From the NCBI RefSeq assembly GCF_037154075.1, contig NZ_JBANRJ010000001.1, positions 4,211,501 through 4,275,500 of the forward strand: a DNA stretch of 64,000 nt, given 5' to 3'. This document shows, one piece after another, positions 33,994-45,638 of this stretch. The translations under genes were made by a program, and so were the position numbers. The notes beneath the pieces are model-generated. The model saw only the letters and a program-made list of their open reading frames with translations. It did not search any database and was not told where the DNA came from. Positions within the stretch are counted from its first letter, which is position 1; each line of letters opens with the position of its first letter. The DNA comes from Sphingobium aromaticiconvertens. Lineage in GTDB: Bacteria > Pseudomonadota > Alphaproteobacteria > Sphingomonadales > Sphingomonadaceae.

Positions 33994-36045
33994 TCACTTA
34001 AGACGAGTCACATCCTCGCCCACGTCACTCTTCCACGCGAACACATCCGCCCCGTCCGCCTTCAATGACTTCTCCAGCGCCTGTGCGCGGGCGAAGCTGG
34101 GGAATGGCCCCACAACCAGCCGGTTGGTCCGACCCCAACTGGCGATCCACGCATCCTGCGGCGCCAGTTCGGGGTATTTCTTGCGTAACCCATTCAGCGT
34201 AAAACTCAGCGCGCCCTTGTTGGCGCCCGTGGCGATTTGCAGCCAGTTGCGCGATGGATTGGCCGCCAGCCGCGCCTTTTCGGCAGCTTCCGCCTTCGCC
34301 TTGGCGTCCGCCTCTGCCTTAGCCTTGGCCGCAGCCGCCTTCTTCACCTTGTCTGCCGCCGCCTGACGCGTGGCCCGTCGCGCAGCCTGAAGCGCTTCAA
34401 TCTCGGCCAGATCAACAGCCGCGACAGAAGGCTGCCGTTCGCTGTCTGGCACGTCGATCGCGCGAATAATGTCAGCAAGTGTGCGGGTCGCCGCCGGATC
34501 GGGCGCGGGCGGCGACGGAGCTGGCGTTGGAGCAGATGCCATCGCCGTCGGCGCGGGCTGGGACGCAGCGGGAGCAGGCGCCGAAGCCACCTCAGCCCGC
34601 TGCACCGGTGCAGAAGCAGTCGACACCGGAGGCGTTGTGCTGCCCCTGTCATCCAAAGTCTCGAAACCCGGTGCGGGTGGTCCCTGCACCGGCGCGATTG
34701 TTCGGGCAGCCGACTGGGAAGGCGTTGGCTGGGATGCGGCGGGCGACGGAGCGCTCTGCGCAGGAACCGATTGCGTGGATGCTGGCGGCGAAGGCGCGCC
34801 AGAAACAGGCGGCGTGGCCCGTGCGCGCGCCACCTGAACGTCGGCGCGCGCAGCATTCGGCAATGGCTGCACCACTGGATTGGCAGGCGTGGTAGCGACC
34901 GATTGCGATGGCTTTTCGTTACCTTGCGTCGCCGGTATCATTGGCGCTGCGGGTGTCGGCTGCACGGTCACCGCCGCACCGCGTCGGGACGCTCTACCCC
35001 TCACGTCCGCGGCACGCACGGCAGAATTGGCTGCACCGGGCAACGGCTGCACCATTACAGGTGCCGTCGCACTGCCTGTCGCGACCGCTCGGCCGGTGGC
35101 CTGCGCCGGGTTACGAACCGGCGCCTCCTGCACCTGCCGCGCCGTGCGATCACGCCGCCTCGTGGACGATGCTTCCCGCGCAGCCAGTTGCACGCCCGCT
35201 GCCGGTTGCGCCTGTGCAACCCCCCCTACATTCGCCCCGGACACTCCGGCTGCAGGCGCAGTCGGCACCACCGCCGCGATCGTCGTACCAACCGTGGTAG
35301 GAAAATGCCCGAAATGCACAGCCGCCGCCTTCTGCGCCGGGGTCAGATAGGGCATCTTCTGCATATAGGGAGTCAGGCTCGCGACCATCGGGGCAGGCAA
35401 AGTCTGCTCGGCAATCTTCTTCGCATCGTTCTGCTTGTTGTTCATCGCCAGAATGAAGGCACGATAGCGCCATGCCGCCCGATCGCTCTTGTAGAGCAGT
35501 GGTTTCAGCACATTGTCCGACGCCTCGATCTGGCCCGAAATACCCAGTGACGCAGCATAGCGGCGCAGCAGTTCCGGGTCTTCAGGCGTCTTCGCCAGCG
35601 CCGCCTGATAATCGCGCTGGGCATTGGCCTGATCGCCGGTCATGTCGCGCGCCAACCCCCGATCGCTCAGGAAACTGCTGTCGGGATAGCCCATCCGCGT
35701 CGCCTGATCGAAAAGGCGCAGCGCCTCCGCCGGATTTTGAAGCTTGACCATGACCCGGCCCAGCCCGGCCTTGATCCGGCCATTGCCGCTCTGGATCGCA
35801 TCCGCCCGCGCGAAAAAGCCCGCGGCCGCGCGCGGGTCGTCCAGAGCCAACGCCGCCTCCCCTGCACCGATCAGCGCATTAACGTCACGGGGGTTGGAAG
35901 CGAGACGCGCCAGATTGCTGTTGAGATCAGCCGCACCCAACGGGCGAACGAGGTCGGCCTGGCTGGTCTGGGCATGACCGGTCTGAAAAGGTGCGATGCC
36001 CGCGAGGATCAGCGGGGCGAGAATCCAATAGGGTCGATATGTCAC
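33994..36045 (-). CDS. TPR and SPOR domain protein (envelope)
   Basis: A 683-residue exported protein. A signal peptide (first 25 residues, ending HAQT) is followed by tetratricopeptide-like repeats (about 35-230) and a long Pro/Ala/Thr-rich, low-complexity linker (about 240-560). An Ala/Lys/Glu-rich helix (about 560-600) leads to a C-terminal SPOR domain ([11 protein letters not shown] to [13 protein letters not shown]). SPOR domains bind denuded glycan at the division site, and the position right after ftsZ on the same strand fits a septal role. The start is GTG, as no ATG is suitably placed. Which division step it serves is not known. Confidence 0.85.
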   Translation of the reverse strand: MTYRPYWILAPLILAGIAPFQTGHAQTSQADLVRPLGAADLNSNLARLASNPRDVNALIGAGEAALALDDPRAAAGFFARADAIQSGNGRIKAGLGRVMVKLQNPAEALRLFDQATRMGYPDSSFLSDRGLARDMTGDQANAQRDYQAALAKTPEDPELLRRYAASLGISGQIEASDNVLKPLLYKSDRAAWRYRAFILAMNNKQNDAKKIAEQTLPAPMVASLTPYMQKMPYLTPAQKAAAVHFGHFPTTVGTTIAAVVPTAPAAGVSGANVGGVAQAQPAAGVQLAAREASSTRRRDRTARQVQEAPVRNPAQATGRAVATGSATAPVMVQPLPGAANSAVRAADVRGRASRRGAAVTVQPTPAAPMIPATQGNEKPSQSVATTPANPVVQPLPNAARADVQVARARATPPVSGAPSPPASTQSVPAQSAPSPAASQPTPSQSAARTIAPVQGPPAPGFETLDDRGSTTPPVSTASAPVQRAEVASAPAPAASQPAPTAMASAPTPAPSPPAPDPAATRTLADIIRAIDVPDSERQPSVAAVDLAEIEALQAARRATRQAAADKVKKAAAAKAKAEADAKAKAEAAEKARLAANPSRNWLQIATGANKGALSFTLNGLRKKYPELAPQDAWIASWGRTNRLVVGPFPSFARAQALEKSLKADGADVFAWKSDVGEDVTRLK

Positions 36046-36168
36046 GAAACGCCCTTAGCAATCAGCGACGTGAATGGGAAATTGCCCGACGCCGCCGATG
36101 CGCCATGACGTCCGCTGTCCGCGCCGGATGGAGCACGAACGGCGGCTATCGCCATTTGATCGAGTATC

Positions 36169-37596
36169 TTACTGGTTGCTCTGACGATTGAGGAAGCGCG
36201 GGATGTCGACCCCGCCCTTACCATCTTCCGCGTCAGCAGCCGCCTTGTCAGCGCCACGCGTCAGGCCAGCCATCCGTTCGAACAGCGTACCGCCAGCAGC
36301 AGGCTTCGGTGCCGGTTCGGCCTTTGCGATCGGCGCAGGCGCAGGCGCCTCAGCGCTTTCCTCGCCCAACAACAATTCGTCATCACCCGTGTCGGAGAAG
36401 ATGGCGGCGGGCTTGGGCGGGCTGAGCGGCGCAGGCGCAGCGGCAACCGGCGCAGGCGTCACGGCAGGTGGTGCCTCCGGCACATCCAGTTCCAGCGGCT
36501 CTTCCTCTTGCACCACGACCGGGACCGGTGCGGGCGCGACAACGGCGGGCTTGGGCGTCTGCGGCACGGACACCGACGGGCGGCTCGCAAAGCTGAACGG
36601 CTGGGTGATCGGCGCGGCAGCCGTACCCGGCTCATTGTCGATACCGGTAGCGACGACAGACACGCGGATCTTGCCGTTGAGATTGTCGTTGAATGCCGAA
36701 CCCCAGATGATGTTCGCGTCCGGGTCCACCAGGTCGCGAATATGGTTCGCGGCCTCGTCCACTTCCATCAGGCGCATATCTTCGCCGCCGACGATGGAGA
36801 CGATAACGCCCTTTGCGCCGCGCATCGACACGCCGTCCAGCAGAGGGTTGGCGATCGCCTTCTCGGCGGCCTGCAACGCACGACCATCGCCTTCAGCCTC
36901 GCCAGTGCCCATCATCGCCTTGCCCATCTCGCCCATCACCGAACGGACGTCGGCGAAATCCAGGTTGATGAGGCCGGGCATGACCATCAGGTCGGTGATG
37001 CCGCGCACGCCCTGCTGCAACACCTCGTCCGCCATCTGGAAGGCTTCCTTGAAGGTGGTGTTCGGATTGGCGATCAGGAACAGATTCTGGTTCGGGATGA
37101 CGATCAGCGTATCGACATGCTTTTGCAGTTCCTCGATCCCCGCGTCCGCAGACCGCATCCGCCGGTTGCCCTCGAAGGTGAAGGGCTTGGTCACGACGCC
37201 CACGGTCAGGATGCCGCGATCGCGCGCCGCCTTGGCGATGACCGGGGCCGCGCCAGTGCCGGTGCCGCCGCCCATGCCCGCTGCGATGAAGCACATATGC
37301 GCGCCTTCCAGCGCCTGCTCGACCGAAACGATCGTCTCTTCCGCCGCAGCCTTGCCGATTTCGGGCCGCGATCCAGCGCCCAGACCCTCGGTAATCTGCG
37401 GGCCAAGCTGGATGCGACGCTCTGCCGGCGAGGCATTGAGCGCCTGCGCGTCGGTATTGGCGACGATGAAATCCACGCCCTCCACATTGGCGGCGATCAT
37501 ATTGGCGATCGCGTTGCCGCCCGCACCGCCCACGCCGATCACCGCGATACGAGGCTTCAGTTCGTCCACATGCGGCGGGCTGATCTCGATGCTCAT
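36169..37596 (-). CDS. ftsZ: Cell division GTPase FtsZ
   Basis: Tubulin-like GTPase that forms the cytokinetic ring. The signature [10 protein letters not shown] begins at residue 109; [10 protein letters not shown] near residue 21 and the T7-loop region [11 protein letters not shown] near 205 are present. After the GTPase core (about 320 residues) comes a Pro/Ala-rich spacer of about 140 residues, then the C-terminal peptide [12 protein letters not shown] that binds FtsA and other partners. The 475-residue length reflects the long alphaproteobacterial linker. The ATG at 37596 has GGGAG at good spacing; the longer frame is rejected. A 108-base gap to ftsA leaves room for its own promoter. Confidence 0.97.
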   Translation of the reverse strand: MSIEISPPHVDELKPRIAVIGVGGAGGNAIANMIAANVEGVDFIVANTDAQALNASPAERRIQLGPQITEGLGAGSRPEIGKAAAEETIVSVEQALEGAHMCFIAAGMGGGTGTGAAPVIAKAARDRGILTVGVVTKPFTFEGNRRMRSADAGIEELQKHVDTLIVIPNQNLFLIANPNTTFKEAFQMADEVLQQGVRGITDLMVMPGLINLDFADVRSVMGEMGKAMMGTGEAEGDGRALQAAEKAIANPLLDGVSMRGAKGVIVSIVGGEDMRLMEVDEAANHIRDLVDPDANIIWGSAFNDNLNGKIRVSVVATGIDNEPGTAAAPITQPFSFASRPSVSVPQTPKPAVVAPAPVPVVVQEEEPLELDVPEAPPAVTPAPVAAAPAPLSPPKPAAIFSDTGDDELLLGEESAEAPAPAPIAKAEPAPKPAAGGTLFERMAGLTRGADKAAADAEDGKGGVDIPRFLNRQSNQ

Positions 37597-37704
37597 ATAT
37601 TCTGCTCCCTCAGCTTCGATCACCTGAAGCGAAACTGTCACTATTAGTTAATGCACGATCCAATTACACAATTCACGCGCTAATTTCGCGGGCCGGTCAA
37701 CTCG

Positions 37705-38991
37705 TCAATAGTTGGCCTTCATTGCCTTCATCATTCTTTGCCACCATAATGGAGCGCCGACACGATGCACTGTCTGCGCCGGGGGCGCCATCGTGCGGAG
37801 ATCAACCGGGTTGGACGCGCCATAAAGCGCCAAACCAGCCAGTGTCGCAAAGGCCGGACCGCTATGCGCCTCCGGCATCGCGGCCAGCCCACGGGGCCGC
37901 CCGATCCGCACTGCCCTGCCCAGCGCACCCTGCGCATAATCGGCAATGCCCTTCAATTCCGCGCCGCCGCCGGTCAACACGACCTGCCGCCCGGTGGGTG
38001 AATTGAACCCCATGCCCGCGAGGGTCGCATTCACTTCGGTCATCAACTGATTGAGCCGCTCGCAAATCACGCCGACCAGCGCCGCGCGCGTGATCCGCCC
38101 GCCTTCCGCATTGGGACCAGCCGCCTGCCCCGCAGCCAGCGGCTCGCCCGCGACCGGCGCAATCTCGATCATCTCGCGGAAATCCCGGCGCGACTGCATG
38201 GCCGAGCCATAGAAGCATTTGATCCGCTCCGCCTGACTGCGGCGAATACCAAAAGCAGAGGCGATGTCGTCGGTAATATCAGACGCGCCGATGGGAATGC
38301 TATGCAGTCCCACCAGCATCCCGCCCGCGTAAAGCGACACATTGGTGACGCCCGCGCCCAGTTCAACCAGCGCCACGCCCAAATCACGCTCTTCTTCCGA
38401 CAGACAGGCAAGACCCGTCGCAATCGGCGAAGCGACAATCGAATTGACGTTCAGATACGCCCCCCGCACACACAGGTCGAGGTTCGCCAGCGGCGCCCCA
38501 TCAGCCAGCACGACATGAATATCGACGCCCAGCAAATCGGCGTGCATCCCCAGCGGTTTCTTCACGCCGATCCGCCCATTCAACGTGAAGCAGGTCGGCT
38601 GCGCGTGGAGCACGACCCGGCCATCGGGATCGATTCCCTGCTGTCCCGTCGCCAGCAACTCATCAATATCGGCCTGCTCGACCCGGTCGCCACCCATGTC
38701 GCGCTCGACCGTCACCACATCACTCACCAGACTTCCGCCCGAAAAGCTGACCCACACATCCTCGATATTGGTGCCCGCCACCCGCTCGGCCTGCTCCACC
38801 GTCTCGCGCACGGCCAGTTCGGTGCGTTCCATGTCGGCAATGAAGCCACGCCGCACGCCGCGGCTCTCCCGCTGGCCGGTGCCCAGAATAGCGAGTTCGC
38901 CATTCTCCATCCGCCCGGCGATCAGCGCAGACACTTTCCACGATCCAACGTCGATCGCGGTAATCAGCTTGTCGACCTTGGGTGGTGCCAT
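37705..38991 (-). CDS. ftsA: Cell division protein FtsA
   Basis: Actin-like ATPase that anchors FtsZ to the inner membrane. It has 428 residues, with the phosphate-1 loop in TAIDVGSWKVSALI at the N-terminus, the phosphate-2 region LVELGAGVTNVSLY and the adenosine motif VVLTGGGAELKGI. The C-terminus ends in an amphipathic WWQRMMKAMKANY, the expected membrane-targeting helix. MAPPKVDKL is taken as start; it lies four bases after the ftsQ stop, while the upstream extension lies in the ftsQ 3' end and is Arg/Pro-rich. Confidence 0.96.
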   Translation of the reverse strand: MAPPKVDKLITAIDVGSWKVSALIAGRMENGELAILGTGQRESRGVRRGFIADMERTELAVRETVEQAERVAGTNIEDVWVSFSGGSLVSDVVTVERDMGGDRVEQADIDELLATGQQGIDPDGRVVLHAQPTCFTLNGRIGVKKPLGMHADLLGVDIHVVLADGAPLANLDLCVRGAYLNVNSIVASPIATGLACLSEEERDLGVALVELGAGVTNVSLYAGGMLVGLHSIPIGASDITDDIASAFGIRRSQAERIKCFYGSAMQSRRDFREMIEIAPVAGEPLAAGQAAGPNAEGGRITRAALVGVICERLNQLMTEVNATLAGMGFNSPTGRQVVLTGGGAELKGIADYAQGALGRAVRIGRPRGLAAMPEAHSGPAFATLAGLALYGASNPVDLRTMAPPAQTVHRVGAPLWWQRMMKAMKANY

Positions 38992-38995
38992 GGGA

Positions 38996-39946
38996 TCAAC
39001 CTTCCTTGGCAGTCTCTGAGGCGGTCTCCGACACGGCGGCTTTCGCCCCCTCGCCGTCATCCGACGTCTTCCGCTCCTGCGGCAAGCGCAGCACGAACCG
39101 GTCGGGATCGCGCATGTCGAACTTCACGATCCCCCGCCCCAACAGGCGATTGACCCCGTCCATCCGCGCAAAATTGACCAGCGCGCCCGCCGATGCCTTG
39201 TCGCCTTCGGGCAAGGAAAGCGTCTCACCCGACTGAAAGCGCAAGTCCCAGCGCCGGTTCCCGACCCAGGTCGCGCCCGCCAGCATCGGCTTGAGCGCAG
39301 GCGCATTTTCCATCAGCCGGTTGAGGCCCGCCGTCTGCTGATTGGCGTTCGGCCCCACCACCAGCGGCAGATCGGGCATAGCGCTCGTCGATACCGATTG
39401 CAGCACTGCGCCGCCCACGTCGATCAGATGCAACTGGCCATCATGCTGCCACACCGCCACTGGCTCGCGCTCGACGATGTCGACCACCAGCGTATCGGGC
39501 AGACGACGGGAAATCCGCGCATCCTTGACCCAGCCCAGCTTCAGCATCTCGCCGCGTACTTTGGTCAGGTCCAGCGCCAGCATGGAGCGGTCTACCTGCC
39601 CCAGCGCGATGTTATAGACGGGCAGTTCGTCCATGCGCTCAACCCCGCGCACCTCGACCTTCGCCACTTCGAATCCCGCGCGCGACGCCAGCTTCGCCGC
39701 CTCAGCCTGCGCCATGCCGGGTAGCCCCATGATGATCGCGGCCCCCACCGCAACCCCGCCGACCACGCCGACGATGGCCCAGCTTGCCATGCGCTGGACC
39801 GTCGCCTCGCTGACCGGGAGCACCTCAATCGCGCGGTCCAGCCAGGACTGGCGTTTCATCACCTTGCCGCGGCTGTTGCGCGCGCCGCCCTTGCGCGGCG
39901 TGCTGAGGCGGGCGGTGCCGCCGCGCCTGATCCTGGCTTCCGTCAT
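38996..39946 (-). CDS. ftsQ: Cell division protein FtsQ
   Basis: Bitopic inner-membrane divisome protein linking early and late division factors. The 316-residue sequence has an Arg-rich cytoplasmic tail, one membrane span around residues 54-75, a POTRA domain (VAKVEVRGVERMDELPVYNI and on) and the FtsQ beta domain with SRRLPDTLVVDIVEREPVAVW. The C-terminus is acidic and Ala/Glu-rich. Its start overlaps the ddl stop (ATGA). Confidence 0.95.
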   Translation of the reverse strand: MTEARIRRGGTARLSTPRKGGARNSRGKVMKRQSWLDRAIEVLPVSEATVQRMASWAIVGVVGGVAVGAAIIMGLPGMAQAEAAKLASRAGFEVAKVEVRGVERMDELPVYNIALGQVDRSMLALDLTKVRGEMLKLGWVKDARISRRLPDTLVVDIVEREPVAVWQHDGQLHLIDVGGAVLQSVSTSAMPDLPLVVGPNANQQTAGLNRLMENAPALKPMLAGATWVGNRRWDLRFQSGETLSLPEGDKASAGALVNFARMDGVNRLLGRGIVKFDMRDPDRFVLRLPQERKTSDDGEGAKAAVSETASETAKEG

Positions 39947-40881
39947 GCCGTCTTCCCCCCCAACGCATCCTCGACGATCCGCTCGACCAGCTCGGCATAG
40001 GCAATCCCCAGCTTCGCCGCCTGTTCGGGCACAAGGCTGAGCGGTGTCATCCCCGGCTGGGTATTGACCTCCAGCAGGAACAGCCCCTCTATCCCCTGTG
40101 TATCATCCCAGCGAAAGTCCGACCGCGACGCCCCCTTGCAGCCCAGCAACTGGTGCGAGCGCAGCGCAATCGCCTTGCACGCCGCCGTAATCTCGTCGGG
40201 AATGTCGGCCGGACAGATATGGTCGGTCATGCCGTCCGTATATTTGGCGTCGAAATCGTAAAAGCCGCTCTTGGGCCGCAATTCCGTCACCAACAACGCC
40301 TCGCTACCCAATACCGCCGTCGTCAGTTCGCGCCCGCGGATATAGGGTTCGGCCAGCAATTCGTCGAAATGCAGCCACGGCCCTTCGACATCGCGACCAA
40401 TGGGCGAACCATAATTGCCTTCCTCGGTGACGATCGCAACGCCGACCGAGCTACCCTCGTTCACAGGCTTGAGCACATAAGGGCGTGGCAGCGGGTCGCC
40501 CGCGAACAGGCTCTTACTCTCCACGATCAGCCCGCCGGGCATTGGTACGCCATGCGGCACCAGCGCCTGCTTGGTCAGTTGCTTGTCGATGGCGATCACC
40601 GACGTCGCCAGGCCGCTATGCGTATAGGTCAGGCCCATCAGGTCCATCATCCCCTGCACCGTGCCATCCTCGCCGGGCACGCCATGCAGCGCATTGAACA
40701 CCACATCCGCCTTCGCCTCGGCTAGCCGCGCGGCGACATCGCGATCCATGTCAATCCGCGTGACGCGATGCCCGCGCGATTCCAGCGCCTTGGCGATCCC
40801 CTCTCCACTGGAGAGCGAAACAGGACGCTCGGACGACCATCCGCCCATCAGCACGGCGACATGCCAGGGACCACGACTCAT
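39943..40881 (-). CDS. ddl: D-alanine-D-alanine ligase
   Basis: ATP-grasp enzyme that makes the D-Ala-D-Ala dipeptide for MurF. At 312 residues it is of DdlB size. Visible are VLMGGWSSERPVSLSSG (residues 8-24), NALHGVPGEDGTVQG near 65, the ATP site block KPVNEGSSVGV and the metal-binding end EVNTQPGMTPLS. The ATG at 40881 overlaps the murB stop by four bases, so the longer upstream frame is rejected. Confidence 0.96.
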   Translation of the reverse strand: MSRGPWHVAVLMGGWSSERPVSLSSGEGIAKALESRGHRVTRIDMDRDVAARLAEAKADVVFNALHGVPGEDGTVQGMMDLMGLTYTHSGLATSVIAIDKQLTKQALVPHGVPMPGGLIVESKSLFAGDPLPRPYVLKPVNEGSSVGVAIVTEEGNYGSPIGRDVEGPWLHFDELLAEPYIRGRELTTAVLGSEALLVTELRPKSGFYDFDAKYTDGMTDHICPADIPDEITAACKAIALRSHQLLGCKGASRSDFRWDDTQGIEGLFLLEVNTQPGMTPLSLVPEQAAKLGIAYAELVERIVEDALGGKTA

Positions 40882-41810
40882 TGCATCGCTCCCGATTGGA
40901 CGCCAACCCGCTGAATTTCCCACTCCAGTTCCACGCCGCTCTTGTCCTTCACCCGTCGCCTGACTTCCTCGCCCAGCGCCTCGATATCCGCGCTGGTCGC
41001 CTCGCCCAGATTGAGCAGGAAGTTGGTATGTTTTTCCGACACCTGCGCGCCGCCCAGCGCCAGCCCGCGACAGCCCGCCTCGTCCACCAGCGCCCAGGCC
41101 TTGTGCCCATTCGGGTTCTTGAAGGTGGAGCCGCCCGTCTTGCTCCGCAGCGGCTGACTTTCCTCACGCGCAGCAGCGATGCGATCCATCTCGGCTTGGA
41201 TTGCGGTCGACTCACCCGGCTGCCCCCGGAAAGTCGCACTCACCACCACCGCGCCCTCGGGCAGCCTACTGTGACGATAGCTATAGCCTAGCGCCGCAGC
41301 GTCCAGCGTCACCACCTCGCCCGAGCGCAGCACCACATCGCACTCGACCAGTATGTCGCCCGTCTCGCGCCCATAGGCGCCGCCGTTCATCCGCACAAAG
41401 CCGCCGACCGTACCGGGGATCGACCGCAAAAACTCCAGTCCCGCGACCCCCGCATCCCGCGCGGTCGAGGAGACAAGAATGCCCGAGGCTCCACCGCCAC
41501 ACCGCAGTGCGGCCGCATCAATCGCCTCGACCTTGGCGAAAGCCTTACCCAGCCGCACGACCACGCCCGGCACGCCGCCATCGCGCACGATCAGGTTGGA
41601 CCCCAGCCCCAGCGCCATCACCGGCACCGCCGAATCGAGCGCGCGCAGGAAATCGGCCAGATCGTCCGCATCCTTCGGCTCGAACAGCCATTGCGCCGCC
41701 CCGCCACTTTTGAACCATACCAGCGGCGCCAATGGCGCGCGCGGCGTCAGTTTGCCACGCACCGGCGGCAAGTCGGTGGAGACTGCAACGGAAGGCGCAG
41801 ATGCGCTCAC
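40878..41810 (-). CDS. murB: UDP-N-acetylenolpyruvoylglucosamine reductase
   Basis: FAD enzyme that reduces UDP-GlcNAc-enolpyruvate to UDP-MurNAc. The 310-residue sequence shows [14 protein letters not shown] near residue 35, [12 protein letters not shown] in the FAD-binding domain and [10 protein letters not shown] with the proton-donor region near 225. The start is GTG, overlapping the murC stop as GTGA; no ATG lies at a suitable place, and the frame upstream runs into murC. Its stop overlaps ddl. Confidence 0.94.
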   Translation of the reverse strand: MSASAPSVAVSTDLPPVRGKLTPRAPLAPLVWFKSGGAAQWLFEPKDADDLADFLRALDSAVPVMALGLGSNLIVRDGGVPGVVVRLGKAFAKVEAIDAAALRCGGGASGILVSSTARDAGVAGLEFLRSIPGTVGGFVRMNGGAYGRETGDILVECDVVLRSGEVVTLDAAALGYSYRHSRLPEGAVVVSATFRGQPGESTAIQAEMDRIAAAREESQPLRSKTGGSTFKNPNGHKAWALVDEAGCRGLALGGAQVSEKHTNFLLNLGEATSADIEALGEEVRRRVKDKSGVELEWEIQRVGVQSGAMQ

Positions 41811-43234
41811 GCGGCTTCCTTCGCCTTGGCAGACACAGCCTTGGCCAGCCCCGCCGCCCATTTGGTGATGTCGCCCGCGCCCAGACAGATGACCATGTCA
41901 TCCGCCTGAATATCGCTCGCCAGAATGCTGGCCAGTTCATCCGCGCCATCAACCGTCGCAGCGGCACGATGCCCGCGACGCTTCAGCCCCGCGACCAGCG
42001 CGGCGCTGTCCACACCTTCGATCGGTTGCTCGCCCGCCGTATAGACTGGCGCGGCATAGACGATGTCGGCATCATTGAAGGCCTGCTGGAACTCATCCAT
42101 CAGGTCATGCAGCCGCGTGAAGCGATGCGGCTGGACGACCGCGATCACTCGCCCGCGTGCCCCTTCGCGCGCCGCCGCCAGTACGGCCTTTATCTCCACC
42201 GGATGATGACCATAATCGTCGATGACGGTCGCAAAACCCACACCCGCCGGGATTTCCCCAACCTTGGTAAAACGCCGCTTCACCCCGCCGAACTTGGCAA
42301 AACCCGTCTGAATCGTCGTGTCGTCAATGCCCATGTGCAGCGCCACGCCGATCGCGGCCATCGCATTCAGCACATTGTGCCGACCCGGCATCGGCATCTC
42401 GATCCCTTCGATCCGCCGTGTATGGCCGTCGCGCTCACGCACCTGAACGTCGAAGCGATTGCCGCCGGGGAAGGACACGACATTTTCACCGCGAATATCC
42501 GCCTGCGCCGAGAACCCGTAAGTGACGATCCGCCGGTCCTGCACGCGCGGCAGGATCGCCTGCACCTCCGGGTGATCCAGACACACGATCGCTGCGCCAT
42601 AGAAGGGCACATTGCCGACAAATTCGACAAAGGCGTCCTTCACCCGGTCGAAACTGCCATAATGGTCCAGATGCTCAGGATCGATATTGGTGACGACCAC
42701 AATCGTCCCATCCAGCCGCAGGAAGCTGCCGTCGCTCTCGTCCGCCTCGACCACCATCCAGTCGCTATTGCCCAGCCGCGCGTTGGAGCCATAGCTGTTG
42801 ATGATGCCGCCATTGATGACCGTCGGATCAACCCCGCCGGCATCCAGCAACGCCGCGACCATGGATGTCGTCGTCGTCTTGCCATGCGTCCCGGCAATCG
42901 CGACGGTGGATTTCAGGCGCATGAGTTCCGCCAGCATCTCCGCCCGGCGAATGACGGGCACCCGGTTCTCCAGCGCCAGCTCGACCTCCGGGTTGCCGCG
43001 CTTGATCGCGGTCGATGTGACCACCACCGCCGCATCGCCCAGATTTTCGGCGTTGTGGCCGATCATCACCTTGATGCCCTTGGTTCGCAGCCCCTCGACC
43101 ACATAGCCCTCGGCCACATCGCTGCCCTGAACCACATAGCCCAGATTGTGCATTACTTCGGCAATGCCGGACATGCCGATGCCGCCGATGCCGATGAAAT
43201 GAATAGTGCCGATGTCGGTGCCGACGCCCTTCAT
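41807..43234 (-). CDS. murC: UDP-N-acetylmuramate-L-alanine ligase
   Basis: First Mur ligase: adds L-Ala to UDP-MurNAc with ATP. It has 475 residues, with the UDP-binding [18 protein letters not shown] at the N-terminus, the P-loop GTHGKTTT at 115-122, the central [13 protein letters not shown] and [10 protein letters not shown] near 315. The ATG overlaps the murG stop by four bases. Confidence 0.97.
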   Translation of the reverse strand: MKGVGTDIGTIHFIGIGGIGMSGIAEVMHNLGYVVQGSDVAEGYVVEGLRTKGIKVMIGHNAENLGDAAVVVTSTAIKRGNPEVELALENRVPVIRRAEMLAELMRLKSTVAIAGTHGKTTTTSMVAALLDAGGVDPTVINGGIINSYGSNARLGNSDWMVVEADESDGSFLRLDGTIVVVTNIDPEHLDHYGSFDRVKDAFVEFVGNVPFYGAAIVCLDHPEVQAILPRVQDRRIVTYGFSAQADIRGENVVSFPGGNRFDVQVRERDGHTRRIEGIEMPMPGRHNVLNAMAAIGVALHMGIDDTTIQTGFAKFGGVKRRFTKVGEIPAGVGFATVIDDYGHHPVEIKAVLAAAREGARGRVIAVVQPHRFTRLHDLMDEFQQAFNDADIVYAAPVYTAGEQPIEGVDSAALVAGLKRRGHRAAATVDGADELASILASDIQADDMVICLGAGDITKWAAGLAKAVSAKAKEAA

Positions 43235-44397
43235 GCGGGAACTCCCTGAAGATTGAGATTGGAGGGCGGTGGCGTCACCTTGACAGGGTCATTCATGATC
43301 GGCGCCTTGCCGATGCTTTCCAGCAGGTCGGCCATGTCGCGCGCCGCATCGGGCCGCCCACAGGCCCGCGCCCGCTTGGCCGCATTCTGTAATGCGCCGG
43401 GTTCGATCGCCATTTTCTGAATCTGCTTGGCCAGTTCCACCGCCGTAAATTGCGATTGCGGGATGGAACGCGCCCCGCCCGCCTCCACCATTTCGCGCAC
43501 ATTGGCGGTCTGGTGGTCATCCATCGCGCTCGGCAACGGCACCAGTATCGCGGGCCGCCCTGCGCAGGTCAGTTCCGCCAGCGTCGAAGCTCCTGCTCGC
43601 GCGATCACCAGATGCGACCAGCCCAGCTTCTCGGGCACGTCATTGAAATAGGTCGCCAGATCAGCCGGGATTTCCATCGATGCATAGGTCGCGCGCACCC
43701 GCTCGATATCCTCGGCCCGGCACTGCTGCGTCACCTGCAACCGGCGGCGCAGACTCAGCGGCAGCATCGACAGCCCCTCGGGCACAACGGTCGACAATAT
43801 GCTCGCGCCCTGACTCCCGCCCGTCACCAGCACGCGGAACACGCTCTCATCGGTCAGCGCCGGAAATTCTTCCTCGCGCAACGCCTTCACCTCTTCGCGC
43901 ACCGGATTGCCGACCAGATGCACCTTGTCGGCATAGCTGTCCTTCAACCGCTCGATCACCGGATAGGCGGTGGCAATCGCATTTACCCGGCTCGCCAACA
44001 GGCGATTGACCCGGCCCAGCACCGCATTCTGCTCATGGATCGCGGTCGGAATCCCATCGGCCAGCGCGCCCAGCAGCGCGGGCATCGCCGGATAGCCGCC
44101 AAAGCCCACAACGGCGGTCGGACGGAACGTCTCGTTCAGCCGCCGCGCCATGGCACGGCCTGCCAATATGCCCTTGGCCGCGGGCAGCCAGCTTTTGGGA
44201 TTACCGGTCATGCGGCCCGCAGGCAGCATATGCACCTGCGCCTTTTCGAAGATGCCGGGGATCTTCGCCCCCCGCTCGTCCGTGACCAGTGCGACATGAT
44301 GGCCGCGCGCCATCAGTTCTTCCGCCACCGCGTGGGCCGGAATCATATGACCACCCGTTCCGCCGGCGGCGAGAACGAAGTGACGGGAAATACTCAT
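43231..44397 (-). CDS. murG: Undecaprenyl-PP-MurNAc-pentapeptide GlcNAc transferase
   Basis: Membrane-associated GT28 glycosyltransferase that converts lipid I to lipid II. It has 388 residues, with the first glycine loop [12 protein letters not shown] at residues 10-21, the second TGGSQGA near 200, and the GlcNAc-site region [24 protein letters not shown] near 275. The ATG overlaps the ftsW stop (ATGA); the upstream frame inside ftsW is rejected. The C-terminal 25 residues are Pro-rich beyond the usual end. Confidence 0.96.
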   Translation of the reverse strand: MSISRHFVLAAGGTGGHMIPAHAVAEELMARGHHVALVTDERGAKIPGIFEKAQVHMLPAGRMTGNPKSWLPAAKGILAGRAMARRLNETFRPTAVVGFGGYPAMPALLGALADGIPTAIHEQNAVLGRVNRLLASRVNAIATAYPVIERLKDSYADKVHLVGNPVREEVKALREEEFPALTDESVFRVLVTGGSQGASILSTVVPEGLSMLPLSLRRRLQVTQQCRAEDIERVRATYASMEIPADLATYFNDVPEKLGWSHLVIARAGASTLAELTCAGRPAILVPLPSAMDDHQTANVREMVEAGGARSIPQSQFTAVELAKQIQKMAIEPGALQNAAKRARACGRPDAARDMADLLESIGKAPIMNDPVKVTPPPSNLNLQGVPA

Positions 44398-45638
44398 CGA
44401 CCACTCCATTTGACGACTGTATGCCGACCCATGAAGGGGTTGCGTCGCGTGAATGCGAGCAACAGGCCGACGCCGATACAAAGCGCCAGCATAGAGGAGC
44501 CACCGTAGCTGATAAAGGGCAGCGTCATGCCCTTGGACGGAAAAATCTGGGCATTGACGCCCATGTTGATGATCGCCTGCAACCCGAACTCGGTCGTCAG
44601 GCCTGCCGCGGCCAGGATGGTGAAATTATCCTCCTCGTCCAGCAGGCGCAGCAACACGCGCACGATGATGGCAAGATAGACGAAGACGATGGCGATACAG
44701 GCCAGCAGCCCGAACTCCTCGCCGATGACAGAGAAGATATAGTCGGTATGCGCTTCAGGCAGGCGGAACTTCTGCTGCCCGCCGCCCGGCCCCACCCCGG
44801 TAAAGCCGCCATTGGTGATGGTGCGAAACGCAAGGTCCGTCTGGTCCGGTCCGCTATCATGGCTGACGCCGATCCCAAGGAAATCGTTGATCCGCTGCCG
44901 CCCGTTCTCATAGAACATATAGGCCGCGACCAGCGCCCCCAGCGCCGCGACGCCCAGCGCCCCGATCGCCCGCATCGACACGCCCGACAGCAGCAGCAGC
45001 GTCGCCCAGCAGGCAGCAAAGATCACCGTCTGGCCAAAGTCGGGCTGCCGCATCAGCAGCACCGCGATCAGCAAGGTCATCACTCCGGTCAGCGGAATGA
45101 CGGGCAGGTTCGCGTCCCGCCCTCCCCGCAGCGACAGCAACCAGGCCGTTGTGACGACAAAAACCGGCTTCAGAAACTCCGAGGGCTGAAACCGCATCCC
45201 CGGCAGGTCGATCCAGCGCTTCGCCCCGTTGATGGTGGAACCCAGCAACGGCACCAGCAACAGCATGACGAAGAAGAAGGCCGCACCGATCATTGCCAGC
45301 CGCCGCGCCTGTGTGCGCGGCAGCATGGAGATGACCAGCATCACCGGCAGGCCGATCAACACCCAGATCAACTGGCGATAAAAATAGATGAGCGGATTGA
45401 CGGCCACATGCGCGGTCGACCGGTCGATCGCCGCGACCGGAGAGGCGGCAGCAACAGCAACCAGCCCGATCGCCATCAGCACGACGATCAGCGACAGCAG
45501 CACGCGGTCGATTTCCCAGAACCAGATGGCCAGCGCCGTTCGCTCGCGCGGCACCGTGCTGTTGCGAAAGCCCTTCACCAGTTCTCCGGCTTTCGTCATC
45601 CGCGTGCGCGCGCTATCTGGCCCCCCACCACTCTTCAT
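44394..45638 (-). CDS. ftsW: Peptidoglycan glycosyltransferase FtsW
   Basis: SEDS-family polytopic enzyme that polymerises lipid II at the septum, together with FtsI. The 414 residues include about ten hydrophobic spans. RWIDLPGMRFQPSEFLKP near residue 145, the GGQQKFRLPEAHTDYIFSVIGEEFG loop near 280 and LPFISYGGSSML near 380 are FtsW signatures. The N-terminal tail is cytoplasmic, about 45 residues. Start and stop overlap with murD and murG by four bases each. Confidence 0.96.
   Translation of the reverse strand: MKSGGGPDSARTRMTKAGELVKGFRNSTVPRERTALAIWFWEIDRVLLSLIVVLMAIGLVAVAAASPVAAIDRSTAHVAVNPLIYFYRQLIWVLIGLPVMLVISMLPRTQARRLAMIGAAFFFVMLLLVPLLGSTINGAKRWIDLPGMRFQPSEFLKPVFVVTTAWLLSLRGGRDANLPVIPLTGVMTLLIAVLLMRQPDFGQTVIFAACWATLLLLSGVSMRAIGALGVAALGALVAAYMFYENGRQRINDFLGIGVSHDSGPDQTDLAFRTITNGGFTGVGPGGGQQKFRLPEAHTDYIFSVIGEEFGLLACIAIVFVYLAIIVRVLLRLLDEEDNFTILAAAGLTTEFGLQAIINMGVNAQIFPSKGMTLPFISYGGSSMLALCIGVGLLLAFTRRNPFMGRHTVVKWSGR

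Noticed and set aside
36188..37627. 479-codon plus-strand frame across ftsZ
   Set aside because: Ser/Pro/Ala-rich mirror of ftsZ, without any recognisable motif; the minus-strand FtsZ is unambiguous.
41732..43249. 505-codon plus-strand frame across murC
   Set aside because: Arg/His/Asp-rich shadow of murC; no start context and no family features.
43450..44508. 352-codon plus-strand frame across murG
   Set aside because: Antisense artefact; the composition is not protein-like and murG has all its motifs.
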